A stretch of 64,000 bases of DNA, from the NCBI RefSeq assembly GCF_004138485.1, contig NZ_RYEV01000004.1, positions 1,300,803 to 1,364,802 on the forward strand. Direction: 5' to 3'. Each line of letters opens with the position of its first letter. The stretch's first letter is position 1. The notes below the pieces were generated by a model. The model saw nothing but the letters and a program-made list of their open reading frames with translations. It was not told where the DNA came from and searched no databases. Source of the DNA: Peristeroidobacter soli. Its GTDB lineage: Bacteria > Pseudomonadota > Gammaproteobacteria > Steroidobacterales > Steroidobacteraceae. Positions 46,610-55,759 of this stretch are shown here, piece after piece. A program made the translations under genes and the position numbers.

Positions 46610-47248
46610 TTACCACCAGAAGCGCGGTGCCTCGCGCACTTCGGGCCAGATCATACGCAATGTGTCGGCCTCATATACGAACCCGTTCTTGATCACATAG
46701 CGCAAGGCTGCGGAATGACGGAGGTCTTCCAGCGGATTGGCATTCAGCACCAACAGATCCGCCAGCTTTGCAGGCTCGAGACTGCCAATATCCTGCGCCA
46801 GGCCCATTCCTCTGGCGCCACACATCGTTGCCGCGCGTAACGCCTCCATCGGCTGCCACCCGCCCTCCTGCATCGCCCGCAGATTCCAATGAAATCCCAC
46901 TCCGGCGAAGTTGCCGTGGCTGCCCACGCAGACCTCGCCGCCAGCACGGGCAATAGCGAGCGCGGCGGCCGCCTGGGCGCGCGTGTAACGCTCGTCCGAC
47001 GGCGTCCACTGACTGGCACGTCTGCGGTCCAACACTGGAGGCGGAAAGAACCGGCGCACCTTGGCGTCGTCATAAAGCGCATCGTCCTGGTAGGCTTCGG
47101 GCTCGCGGATCTCATTGCCTTTATCCAGATACTGTTTGACCCGCAGGAAGGTCTCCTGGATCAAATCCTCAGCATCCTCTCGCGACTGTCCGCGTCGGCG
47201 CAGGATTCTTTCGAGACGGTGGAAATGCGCCATCAGGGCATCGAGCAT
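46610..47248 (-). pseudogene. Chimera: ECF sigma-factor N-terminus joined to amidohydrolase C-terminus
   Basis: One 212-codon open frame. Codons 1 to about 52 are region 2 of an ECF sigma factor (LERILRRRGQSREDAEDLIQ, ETFLRVKQYLD, REPEAY). From codon ~53 it becomes the last ~160 residues of an exported amidohydrolase (DDAKVRRFFPPPVLD, GSHGNFAGVGFHWNLRAM, then SLEPAKLADLLVLNANPLED). Neither part is complete: sigma region 4 and the amidohydrolase metal site are lost. A deletion fused two genes in frame; most likely inactive. Confidence 0.75.
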
Positions 47249-47421
47249 GTCCGGACGATGACACAGGAACTACGGCTGTTCCAGGGCAAAAAAAGAGTGA
47301 TGTTTGCTGCGCTCTCAAACGTCTAACGAGATCCACCGCCATCTGCGCCGGCAGCGATGACGCATGAACCCGGAAATCGGGTACGCTCGTTGCAACGATT
47401 CCTTCTGTTCGGTGCTCGCGC

Positions 47422-48477
47422 ATGCGTTGGATCGCTCCGGTCAAGGTCCTCATCGTTTGTGGGGCCGTCATCTACGGCTGCTTGCAACCCGCGCTGGCGG
47501 ATGTGAATGCCGGGGTGCGCGCATTCCGGGCCAAGGATTACCCATCGGCGTGGACCCAGCTCTTCGAACCGGCGCAGCGAGGCGACCCGGTCGCACAGAC
47601 TCACATTGGCATGATGCTCGCCATGGGCGCCCGCGGCGGCCCCGATATGCCGGGGGCGGTGAGCTGGTATCGAAAGGCGGTGGCCCAGAATTACGGCCCG
47701 GCCATGTCACAGCTCGGGATGATGTACGTGATGGGCATGGGCGTACGGCAGGATTTCAAACAAGCGGCGGAGCTGTTTCAGCGCGGCGTCCAGGCGGGAA
47801 ACAAAGAGTCCATGACCAATCTTGCGCAGTTGTATGAGACAGGTCAGGGCGTGCAACGGGACCCCGTGCGTGCCCGGCAGTTGCGCGAACAAGCATCCGG
47901 CCGTGGCGAGAAGGTCGCCGCTGAGCAGTTGCGCGAGGATGCACGATCACCGGGGGCGGCGGAGTTTCGCCAGGCCACGACGCTGCGTTCGACTCGACAA
48001 TATTCGCAGTCACGACAGTTCGCCCAGCAAGCCGCCGCCAAGGGCAATGTCGAAGACATGGTGCTGGCCGGCCGGCAAGCCATCATCGGCGAAGGCGGCG
48101 CGAAAGACTATGCGGCCGCCCTGCGCTACTCCGAGCAAGCCGCCCGGGCCGGCAACCGCGACGGAATGTTTCAAGTCGGTTATTTGTACGAGTTTGGCCT
48201 GGGCGTGCGACTCGACAAGAAAACCGCGCTCAGCTGGTACGACAAGGCGGCGGCGCGCGGCAATCTGGTCGCCAGACAGGCGGCCACCAATCTGCGCTCA
48301 GCGGACTACGAGCCCGCGCCTGCCCCCGCCGGAAACTCCGATGAGCTTCAAGCACGCGAGCGCAAGTACCTCGGTGCCGGCGGACAGTTCAACGGGTTGA
48401 CCTGCGTGAAAATCGACTCGGGCGGCCAATCCATGCCCTGCTCCAACGGCATGTTCGGCAACTACAGCTGCCCCTGA
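47422..48477 (+). CDS. Sel1-repeat (SLR) exported protein
   Basis: 351 residues: signal peptide (about 1-26, QPALA), then Sel1-type helix-turn-helix repeats at about 30-180 and 205-295 (AVSWYRKAVAQNYGPAMSQL, AAELFQRGVQAGNKESMTNL, ALRYSEQAARAGNRDGMFQV) separated by a less regular stretch. The C-terminal ~45 residues are a separate Cys-containing tail (GQFNGLTCVKIDSG...CSNGMFGNYSC). A periplasmic scaffold for protein contacts; partner unknown. It overlaps the convergent PrsW-like gene by 16 bases. Confidence 0.85.
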   Translation: MRWIAPVKVLIVCGAVIYGCLQPALADVNAGVRAFRAKDYPSAWTQLFEPAQRGDPVAQTHIGMMLAMGARGGPDMPGAVSWYRKAVAQNYGPAMSQLGMMYVMGMGVRQDFKQAAELFQRGVQAGNKESMTNLAQLYETGQGVQRDPVRARQLREQASGRGEKVAAEQLREDARSPGAAEFRQATTLRSTRQYSQSRQFAQQAAAKGNVEDMVLAGRQAIIGEGGAKDYAAALRYSEQAARAGNRDGMFQVGYLYEFGLGVRLDKKTALSWYDKAAARGNLVARQAATNLRSADYEPAPAPAGNSDELQARERKYLGAGGQFNGLTCVKIDSGGQSMPCSNGMFGNYSCP

Positions 48478-49613
48478 TCGGCGGCCAGAACGACCGGCGG
48501 CAACGCCGAATGTTCGGTCTTGTAACTGCGCAATTGCTTGAGTCCTTCCTGGATGAGGCCAAACACGATGACCCAGGCGATGGCCCCCAACAGCAACTGC
48601 TTCGCCTGAAATGGCAACTCGATATCCGCGTTCCACAACATGTGCAGAGCGACTGCCACCAGGAAGACGCGCTTGAAGCGCGCATCGTTCAACATGCCGA
48701 TCTGGAAATCGGCGTCGCCCTTCACGCGCCATAGTGCCGCGGCGGACATCGCCGTCCAGACGATGTGACCGAACGGTGCCATCAACCCGCGCGACAGAAT
48801 GATGTCCTGCATCGAGTAGCCGTCCAGCGCGTAACGTAACGCATACCCGGCCGACTCGAACGCGGCGAAACCGGTGCCAATGGCCGCTCCGAACAACAGA
48901 CCGTTGAGAAGGTGCGGATAGCGCCGCTTGTTGACGACCAGCATCAACGCGAGCAATTTGCCCGGCTCCTCCGCCAGTGCCGCCACCGACGCGCCCAGCC
49001 AGCTCAACCGCAAGGCGTCCGTCACCTGGAACAGCACCAGGGAAAACATCAATGACAGCACGCCGCCCAGCATCACCAGCTTGATCACCTGATACAACGA
49101 GACATTGCGCGCGGCATTCATCTCGAAGAAGAACACGAGGGTCGCGAACGGCACCGCGAACGAACCGACGATGATCAGTCCCGGCACGAGGTTGACGTTG
49201 CCGTACTGGTTCCAGGCTTGCACGAAGCACAGGTAGACGATCACCGAGATGACGAATGCACGGAAAAACAGCCAAGGCCTCGGCCAGCGCGTATCGACTT
49301 CTTGCAGAGACGGCGTGGTCTCCGGCGTACCGACCGTGAAATAACGCTCGATCTCCTCGTCGCTATGCTTGGAGAACACGTCCGAGAACATGTCCCGCAG
49401 CGAGAAGCCTTCCAGCTTCTCGACCCCCGCGGTACTCGAAATCTTCTCGGAAAAGCGGGCTATGAACGGCGCCTGCTGGGACCTCTCCGCGCTCGAGGCG
49501 GGGACCCGAATCGATGCCTTACAGTGTGGACATTCGATCGTCTGATCCCACGAGGACGCCGTCGCCTGCACCAGGAGCGTGCAATTTGGACAAGCAATAT
49601 TGGTTGCCGACAC
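48462..49613 (-). CDS. PrsW-family intramembrane protease-like protein with N-terminal zinc ribbon
   Basis: 383 residues. N-terminus has CPNC...CPHC spacing like a zinc ribbon (about 9-32), then a cytoplasmic segment (to ~110) and about eight membrane helices. PrsW-type catalytic features: EEPGKLLALML (Glu-Glu), FAAFESAGYALRYAL, APFGHIVWTA and LHMLWN, giving the Glu/His metal-binding set. PrsW proteases cleave anti-sigma factors within the membrane. The zinc-ribbon head is not part of classical PrsW. Confidence 0.82.
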   Translation of the reverse strand: MSATNIACPNCTLLVQATASSWDQTIECPHCKASIRVPASSAERSQQAPFIARFSEKISSTAGVEKLEGFSLRDMFSDVFSKHSDEEIERYFTVGTPETTPSLQEVDTRWPRPWLFFRAFVISVIVYLCFVQAWNQYGNVNLVPGLIIVGSFAVPFATLVFFFEMNAARNVSLYQVIKLVMLGGVLSLMFSLVLFQVTDALRLSWLGASVAALAEEPGKLLALMLVVNKRRYPHLLNGLLFGAAIGTGFAAFESAGYALRYALDGYSMQDIILSRGLMAPFGHIVWTAMSAAALWRVKGDADFQIGMLNDARFKRVFLVAVALHMLWNADIELPFQAKQLLLGAIAWVIVFGLIQEGLKQLRSYKTEHSALPPVVLAADQGQL

Positions 49614-49677
49614 AACCCACTCCCGGCCGACGGACCGCTGTTCTTGTAAGAGTGCCGACTATAATCGATTACCTGTG

Positions 49678-50580
49678 TTACAGCCCTTCATCGGCAAACA
49701 GGCCGGTCACAAACTCGACGAACGCCCGAATCTTGACCGCAGGCTGACGGTGAGGATACAAGACCCACACTGGCCAGGTTGCTCCCTCATTCCATTCTGC
49801 CAGCACCGGTTGTAACAACCCCGCGGCGATCTGCGTCTCCACCGTAAAGTCCAGAGTACGGACGAAGCCGGCACCGCCGACGGCTGCAGCGACTGCCGAT
49901 TCCGGGTCGCTGAAGGACAGCGGCGCGGACGGAACGAGGGTGTGGACCTCGTTGCCGCGGCGGAAGATCCACGGCCGAGCCTGTCTGCGGTCCGGATGAA
50001 ACATGGCGATACACTGCTCGGGCTCGAGATCGGCGGGCGTGCGGGGTGCACACCCGATGCGCTCGATGAGGTCTGGTGAGGCGCAGGTCAGTCCGCGCAA
50101 ATGTCCTACGCGTCGTGCGACCAGACTGGAATTGCGCAACGTGCCGACCTGGATTACCGCGTCGATGCCTTCCTGCACCAGGTCGAGGGCACGGTCACTC
50201 ATGGCGATCTTCACCGCAAGCTCGGGATGCTTCTCGATGAAGCGGGGCAGTGCCGGAACGATGATCTTGCAGCCCAAGGAGCTCGGCACATTCAAGCTGA
50301 GGATGCCGCGCGCCACAGTGCGCGACTTCTCGACTTCGCTCTGTGCCTGGGTCAGATGCTGTAGAGCCTCGCTGCAGCGGTCATAAAAACCATGCCCCTG
50401 CTCGGTCAGACTCAACCGGCGCGTCGTCCGATTGAGGAGTCGAACGCCCAGGCTCTGCTCCAGACGACTCACCGCCTTGCTCACACCGGACTGCGACATC
50501 CCGAGCAGTTCGGCGGCGGCCACGAAGCTGTGAGTCTCCACCACCCGTACGAACGTTATCATCTCCTCGTAGCGGTCCAC
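49678..50580 (-). CDS. LysR-family regulator
   Basis: 300 residues. DNA-binding head MITFVRVVETHSFVAAAELL, then SQSGVSKAVSRLEQSLGVRL and NRTTRRLSLTEQG, followed by a LysR substrate domain of the CrgA/DhbR-like type. Stands just downstream of the TetR gene at the end of the efflux operon on the same strand. Effector not predictable. Confidence 0.9.
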   Translation of the reverse strand: MDRYEEMITFVRVVETHSFVAAAELLGMSQSGVSKAVSRLEQSLGVRLLNRTTRRLSLTEQGHGFYDRCSEALQHLTQAQSEVEKSRTVARGILSLNVPSSLGCKIIVPALPRFIEKHPELAVKIAMSDRALDLVQEGIDAVIQVGTLRNSSLVARRVGHLRGLTCASPDLIERIGCAPRTPADLEPEQCIAMFHPDRRQARPWIFRRGNEVHTLVPSAPLSFSDPESAVAAAVGGAGFVRTLDFTVETQIAAGLLQPVLAEWNEGATWPVWVLYPHRQPAVKIRAFVEFVTGLFADEGL

Positions 50581-50616
50581 CTCAGAGACCTCCGGTTACA
50601 TTCCTGCCTCGGCGCT

Positions 50617-51189
50617 TCATGTGTCCGCGCATCCACACCGCTCGAGCAGCTCGACGCGACGTTCCGATGTGATCCGATAGGTCCCATAGATGTCCGCGAG
50701 CCACAGGCCGTCGGCGAGCAGGCACAGATGCAGCTCTTCCAGCGACATCTGCTTGCTCCAGCAAAGCCGGGAGCGCTCACCCACGCGTCCGCGGATTCGA
50801 TCCGCATATTCCGGGTGAGCGGCGCAGATGAACGTCAATGCCTTGCAGAGCTGCTGGGCACGCGGCAACTCACCCATGTGAGCAATCGCTCGAAGATAGG
50901 CACGAGCGCCTGCGATGCCTTCCACCACGTCGGAACGCAGTTGTTGGTCGACTTCCTTTTCCAACTGCGCCGTCAAATCGTCCACCAGCGCTTCGAGCAG
51001 CGCGGTCTTGCTGTCGAAGTGATACAGCAAGCCGCCCTTGCTCACATGAGCCGCATCGCAGACGGCATCCAGCGTCAGATGGCCGGCGCCCTTCTCCAGA
51101 ATCAGTCGGGCCGCCGCGTTGAGGAGTTGTTCACGGCGCGAACTGTTCGTGCCGGAACGGTGCGTGTGCCTGGCGCCTTGCTGGTTCAA
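50617..51189 (-). CDS. TetR-family regulator (downstream of efflux operon)
   Basis: About 190 residues. TetR head REQLLNAAARLILEKGAGHL, TLDAVCDAAHVSKGGLLYHF, DSKTALLEALVDDL, with an all-helical ligand domain. The start is a judgement: TTG 51189 with GGGGG just upstream keeps it clear of the outer-membrane factor gene (20-base gap), while the open frame continues upstream inside that gene without homology. A second TetR sits divergently at the other end of the RND operon. Confidence 0.82.
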   Translation of the reverse strand: MNQQGARHTHRSGTNSSRREQLLNAAARLILEKGAGHLTLDAVCDAAHVSKGGLLYHFDSKTALLEALVDDLTAQLEKEVDQQLRSDVVEGIAGARAYLRAIAHMGELPRAQQLCKALTFICAAHPEYADRIRGRVGERSRLCWSKQMSLEELHLCLLADGLWLADIYGTYRITSERRVELLERCGCADT

Positions 51190-51208
51190 CCTGCCCCCAT
51201 GCCGATCG

Positions 51209-52615
51209 TCATGTCGATTCGCTCCAGCCGCCGCCGACGGCCAGCACGAGGTCCACATACGCGGCGCCACCATTGCGTCGTGCTTCGGCCACGGCCAATC
51301 GAGATTGGAGCAAGCTGCGCCGCGCATCGAGCACGCCGAGATAATCGGAATAGCCTTCATCGTAGCGGCGCTGCGCGAGTCGCAATGCTGTTCGGAGCGC
51401 ATCGGACTGCTCGCTACGAGCCCGATACACAGCATCGGCCGCTGTGCGCGCGTCCAAGGCGTCGAGCACTTCGCCGAACGCCTGACGGACCGTCGCGCGA
51501 TACGACTCCGCCAACTGATCGCGACGCGCTTCACTGATCTCGATAGCAGCGTTACGCCGCCCACCATCGAATATCGCCTGCGTGACCGTGGCCGCGACGG
51601 ACCACACGCTCACGCCGTCCTTGAACAGATCCGACAGGTTCGTTGAAACCTCACCCGCCGATCCGGTGATCGCAATGGCTGGCAACCACGCACGACGAGC
51701 GGCGCTCAGATCGGCGCCGGCCGCAGCGAGATTCGCCTCCGCCGCCCGAAGATCCGGCCGGCGATTCAACAATGCAGACGGCAGCCCTGTCGGCACGGTC
51801 GGCAATACCGCAGGCGGACGTTCCTCGCTTTCAATGTTGATTCCAGCGACTCGCTCGTCCGTGGGCAACTGACCCGCGAGCAGCAGCAATGCCCGCTGCA
51901 CGGCGCGCAATTGTTGTGTGGTCTCGGCGAGCTGCGCCCGTGAGTCCTCGAGCTCGGATCGAAAGCGCTGCAGATCCAGCTCCGAGATCGCACCGACGTC
52001 GTAGCGACGACGACTCAGCCGGAGTTGGTCATCCAACACTTGAACGTTTTCTTCGAGCACGGCGCGTGCTTCGGAGAGCGACTGCGCCTGCAAGTAGCCG
52101 CGCACGAGCTCCGCCGCGACTGTCAGCCGTAGCGACGCCAATGTGTATCCTTGCGACAGATATCTCTGCCGCTCAGCCTCGGTTTGCGAAGCCAGCCGGC
52201 CCCACAAATCCACTTCATAACTGACCTGGACGCCGTAATCCCCCGTCTCGACAATGGTCGAATCAGGCAAGCCTGTGACGAGAGTTCGCTGCCGGGTGCC
52301 ACCCACGAACGCGCTGACCTCCGGCAGTTGGGCCGAACGGACGGCACGCACCGTCGCACGAGCCTCGCGCAATCTCTCCGCAGTGACGACGAGATCGCTG
52401 TTGTATTGCAGGCCCTGCTCAACCAGCGCAGCCAGCTTCGGATCATCGAATGCTTGCCACCAGGTTGGAGACGTGCCGGTATCCGGCATTGCGATGACGT
52501 TGGTGAATCGATCCGGCAACGTGCCCGGGACGTCCGACGGAACATTGCGTTCCGGCATCTGCGCACAGGCACCCAGCAGCGAGGCGACCGCGACGACGAT
52601 GAGAGTTCGTCGCAT
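51209..52615 (-). CDS. RND efflux outer-membrane factor, OprM/NodT-type lipoprotein
   Basis: 468 residues with lipobox LLGAC (Cys16). Two repeated outer-membrane-efflux domains (WWQAFDDPKLAALVEQGLQY...SYEVDLWGRLASQ; RPDLRAAEANLAAAGADLS...TQAIFDGGRR), forming the TolC-type trimer channel. Third gene of the efflux operon, 2 bases after the inner-membrane pump. Confidence 0.93.
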   Translation of the reverse strand: MRRTLIVVAVASLLGACAQMPERNVPSDVPGTLPDRFTNVIAMPDTGTSPTWWQAFDDPKLAALVEQGLQYNSDLVVTAERLREARATVRAVRSAQLPEVSAFVGGTRQRTLVTGLPDSTIVETGDYGVQVSYEVDLWGRLASQTEAERQRYLSQGYTLASLRLTVAAELVRGYLQAQSLSEARAVLEENVQVLDDQLRLSRRRYDVGAISELDLQRFRSELEDSRAQLAETTQQLRAVQRALLLLAGQLPTDERVAGINIESEERPPAVLPTVPTGLPSALLNRRPDLRAAEANLAAAGADLSAARRAWLPAIAITGSAGEVSTNLSDLFKDGVSVWSVAATVTQAIFDGGRRNAAIEISEARRDQLAESYRATVRQAFGEVLDALDARTAADAVYRARSEQSDALRTALRLAQRRYDEGYSDYLGVLDARRSLLQSRLAVAEARRNGGAAYVDLVLAVGGGWSEST

Positions 52616-52617
52616 CT

Positions 52618-55600
52618 TCAGATCTCCTGCGACACGGCGTTGGCCGACACAGCTGTTTCACGCCGCTCGTCACGCCGCATCACCCAGCGAAAGAAGGACG
52701 GGATGAAGAACGTTGCGACCACCGTCGCCATCAACAAGCCGCCAATCACGCCTGTGCCGATCGAGTGGCGCGCATTCGCACCGGCGCCCGCGCTGATGGC
52801 GAGTGGCACCACGCCGAGAATGAACGCGAGCGAGGTCATCACGATGGGACGGAAGCGCTGCTTGGCCGCAAGCAACGCCGCGTCCTTGACGCGCATGCCG
52901 GCGTGAACGTTCTCAGCCGCGAACTCGACGATCAGGATCGCATTCTTCGCCGACAGGCCGATCAGCGTGATCAACCCGACCTGGAAATACAGATCGTTCG
53001 TCAAGCCTCGCAGCAGAACGGCCAGCGCGGCACCGAACAGCGCGAACGGCATGCACAGCATCACTGCCATCGGCAATGACCAGCGTTCGTACTGCGCGGC
53101 CAGGATCAGGAACACGAACAGCAAGCCGCCCACCATCGTCAAGGACGAGGACGCCGACACTTGGTTCTGCTGATACGCCGATCCGATCCACGCCACGGTG
53201 TAACCCTGCGGCAACGTCTCCGCCGCGATTCGTTCGATCGCCGCGATCGCCTCGCCCGGTGCGACGCCCGGTGCCGGATCGCCTAGCACCTTGATGGCCG
53301 GGAAGCTGTTGAAACGTTCGACCTGTTCCGGACCGATGCCCTGTTCGATGGTCACGAGCGTGTTCAACGGCACGAGCTCGCCGCTGTCGGCGCGCACCGA
53401 AACATTGCGCAGGTCTTCGATCTCGTCGCGTGCCGAGCCCTCGGCCTGCAACTGCACTTGATAGGTTCGCCCATCGCGATTGAAGTCGTTCACATAGAAC
53501 GCGCCGAAGGTCGCCTGCGTCGCCTGGAACAGCTGAGTCAGGCTCACGCCCATTTGCGCCGCCTTGTCGCGGTCGATGTTCAGATGGATCTGCGGCGCGT
53601 TGGCGCTGAACATCGTCGTCACGCCGTGCAGCTCGGGATCCTGGTTGGCCCTGGCGATGAAGTTGCCGACGACCTCGGCGATCTTCCGATAGTCGGCGCC
53701 GACGCGGCTTTCGATGTACAGCTCGAAACCGCCCGTCGTCGACAGCCCGGGGATGGGCGGCGGATTGATACCGAGCACGAACGCATCTCGCACCTTGCCG
53801 CCGCCCTCGCCCATCAGCTGGGCCGCGATCGCCTCCGAGCTTTGATGGGGCTCCGGACGCTCCTGCCAGTCTTTCAGGCGCACGAACTGAGTCGTCGCGT
53901 TCGGCTTGAGCGCACCGGTCAGCATGTCGTAGCCCACCAGACTGACGACCCGGTCGACATCGGGGTGCCGAGTCTCGTACTCGGTCAATTGATTGACCGC
54001 CGCTTGCGTGCGACTGAGCGATGCACCGTCCGGCAAGCTGGTCACGGCGATGGCGACGCCTTGATCCTCATTCGGCAACAGCGACGCAGGCACCGACCGG
54101 AACAGCACCGCCGCCGCGATCCCGATGGCGATGAATAAACAAATCGTGAGCGCGGTGTGCCGGAGCAGATACGCCACCCCTTGCGTGTAGCGGCCCGTGA
54201 GCCTGCCGAACCACTCATTGAAGCGATCCAGCAGCTTCCACTGCGCCTTGTCGTCCGGTCGCAGCAGCAGCGCGCACAGCGCCGGCGTCAGCGTCAACGC
54301 GACCAGACCCGAGATTGCCACCGACACAGCGATGGTGATCGCGAACTGCCGATACATCACACCGCTCATGCCGCCGACGAATGCAACGGGCACGAACACC
54401 GCGCACAGCACCAACACGATCGCGACCACGGGCCCGGTGACCTGTTGCATGGCCTTGATGGTCGCGTCGGTCGGCGACAAATGCTCTTCGTGCATGATGC
54501 GCTCGACGTTTTCGAGCACCACGATGGCGTCGTCGACCACGATGCCGATGGCGAGCACCAGGCCGAACAAGGTCAATGTATTGATGGAGAAACCGAGCAT
54601 CGCCATGCCGGCGAAGGCGCCGATCAATGAGACTGGCACGGCGAGACTCGGAATCAAGGTCGCGCGCCAATTTCCCAGGAACAGGAATACGACGGCGAAC
54701 ACCAGCAGCATGGCTTCGAACAGGGTCTTCACCACTTCTTTGATGGAGATGCGCACGAACTCGGTGGTGTCGTAGGGAACGCTGTACTCGATGCCATCGG
54801 GAAACGCCGCGCTCAACTCGTGAACCCGCTGCTTGACCGCATCCATCGCCTCGAGTGCATTGGCACCGGGACTCAGGAACACGGCGACCGGCACCGCCGC
54901 CTTGCCGTTCAACTGCGAAGTGAAGTTATAGTTCTGTCCGGCGAGCTCGACCCGAGCCACATCCTTGATACGAACGACGCCGCCATCGGCGTCGCGCCTC
55001 AGCACCACCTGACCGAACTCCTCGGGCGTGTACAACCGTCCCTTGGTCGTCATCGTGTACGTGAAGTTCACCGGCTCGGTCAGCGGCGGCGCGCCGATGC
55101 TTCCCGCGGGCAGCTGCGCATTCTGGTCGCGCAATGCCTGAATGATGTCCGAGGGCGTCATGCCGAGCGCACGCATGCGATCGGGATCCATCCAGATGCG
55201 CATGGAGTAGTAGCGCAGCCCGAACAGCAACGCATCGCCCACGCCGGGCACGCGCTTCAGCTCATCTACGATATTCAGCAAGGCGTAATTGTTCAGAAAG
55301 ACGTCGTCGTATCGCCCGTCGGGCGACTGGATCGCGACCAGACCCAGAATGCTGGACATCGACTTGCGCGCCGTAACGCCGAGGCGGCGCACTTCTTCCG
55401 GCAGCATCGGGGTCGCGGCGGCGATGCGATTGTTGATTTCAACCAGCGCCTCGTCCGGATCGGTGCCCGTCTTGAACGTCGCGGTCAACGTCATGCGGCC
55501 GTCGGAACTGCTCGAGGAGTTCATATAGAGCAGGCCCGTCGCACCGTTGACCTGGTTCTCGATCGGCGCGGCGACAGTCTCCGCCACCACGTTGGCGGCG

Positions 55601-55758
55601 GCGCCCGAGTACGTCGCGTTCACCGTGATCTGCGGCGGCAGGATCTCCGGATACTGCGCGATCGGCAGGCCCGCCATCGCGCCCAGGCCCAGAATCACGA
55701 TGACGATCGACAATACCGTCGCGAAAATCGGCCGGCGAATAAAAAACTCGGCAAACAT
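52618..55758 (-). CDS. RND multidrug efflux inner-membrane pump (AcrB/MexB, HAE-1 family)
   Basis: 1046 residues, the usual length. Twelve helices and two large periplasmic loops. Conserved opening FFIRRPIFATVLSIVIVILG and proton-relay Asp pair in helix 4 (GIVVDDAIVVLENVERIM). Porter-domain motifs near GEALVEINNRIAAATPMLP-type segments. Exports hydrophobic compounds using proton motive force with the adaptor and channel encoded in the same operon. Confidence 0.96.
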   Translation of the reverse strand: MFAEFFIRRPIFATVLSIVIVILGLGAMAGLPIAQYPEILPPQITVNATYSGAAANVVAETVAAPIENQVNGATGLLYMNSSSSSDGRMTLTATFKTGTDPDEALVEINNRIAAATPMLPEEVRRLGVTARKSMSSILGLVAIQSPDGRYDDVFLNNYALLNIVDELKRVPGVGDALLFGLRYYSMRIWMDPDRMRALGMTPSDIIQALRDQNAQLPAGSIGAPPLTEPVNFTYTMTTKGRLYTPEEFGQVVLRRDADGGVVRIKDVARVELAGQNYNFTSQLNGKAAVPVAVFLSPGANALEAMDAVKQRVHELSAAFPDGIEYSVPYDTTEFVRISIKEVVKTLFEAMLLVFAVVFLFLGNWRATLIPSLAVPVSLIGAFAGMAMLGFSINTLTLFGLVLAIGIVVDDAIVVLENVERIMHEEHLSPTDATIKAMQQVTGPVVAIVLVLCAVFVPVAFVGGMSGVMYRQFAITIAVSVAISGLVALTLTPALCALLLRPDDKAQWKLLDRFNEWFGRLTGRYTQGVAYLLRHTALTICLFIAIGIAAAVLFRSVPASLLPNEDQGVAIAVTSLPDGASLSRTQAAVNQLTEYETRHPDVDRVVSLVGYDMLTGALKPNATTQFVRLKDWQERPEPHQSSEAIAAQLMGEGGGKVRDAFVLGINPPPIPGLSTTGGFELYIESRVGADYRKIAEVVGNFIARANQDPELHGVTTMFSANAPQIHLNIDRDKAAQMGVSLTQLFQATQATFGAFYVNDFNRDGRTYQVQLQAEGSARDEIEDLRNVSVRADSGELVPLNTLVTIEQGIGPEQVERFNSFPAIKVLGDPAPGVAPGEAIAAIERIAAETLPQGYTVAWIGSAYQQNQVSASSSLTMVGGLLFVFLILAAQYERWSLPMAVMLCMPFALFGAALAVLLRGLTNDLYFQVGLITLIGLSAKNAILIVEFAAENVHAGMRVKDAALLAAKQRFRPIVMTSLAFILGVVPLAISAGAGANARHSIGTGVIGGLLMATVVATFFIPSFFRWVMRRDERRETAVSANAVSQEI

Positions 55759-55759
55759 C

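Noticed and set aside
50617-51567. Longer version of the TetR gene starting inside the outer-membrane factor gene
   Set aside because: The extra ~125 residues are out-of-frame shadow of the efflux gene and have no TetR similarity; TetR proteins begin about where TTG 51189 places the start.
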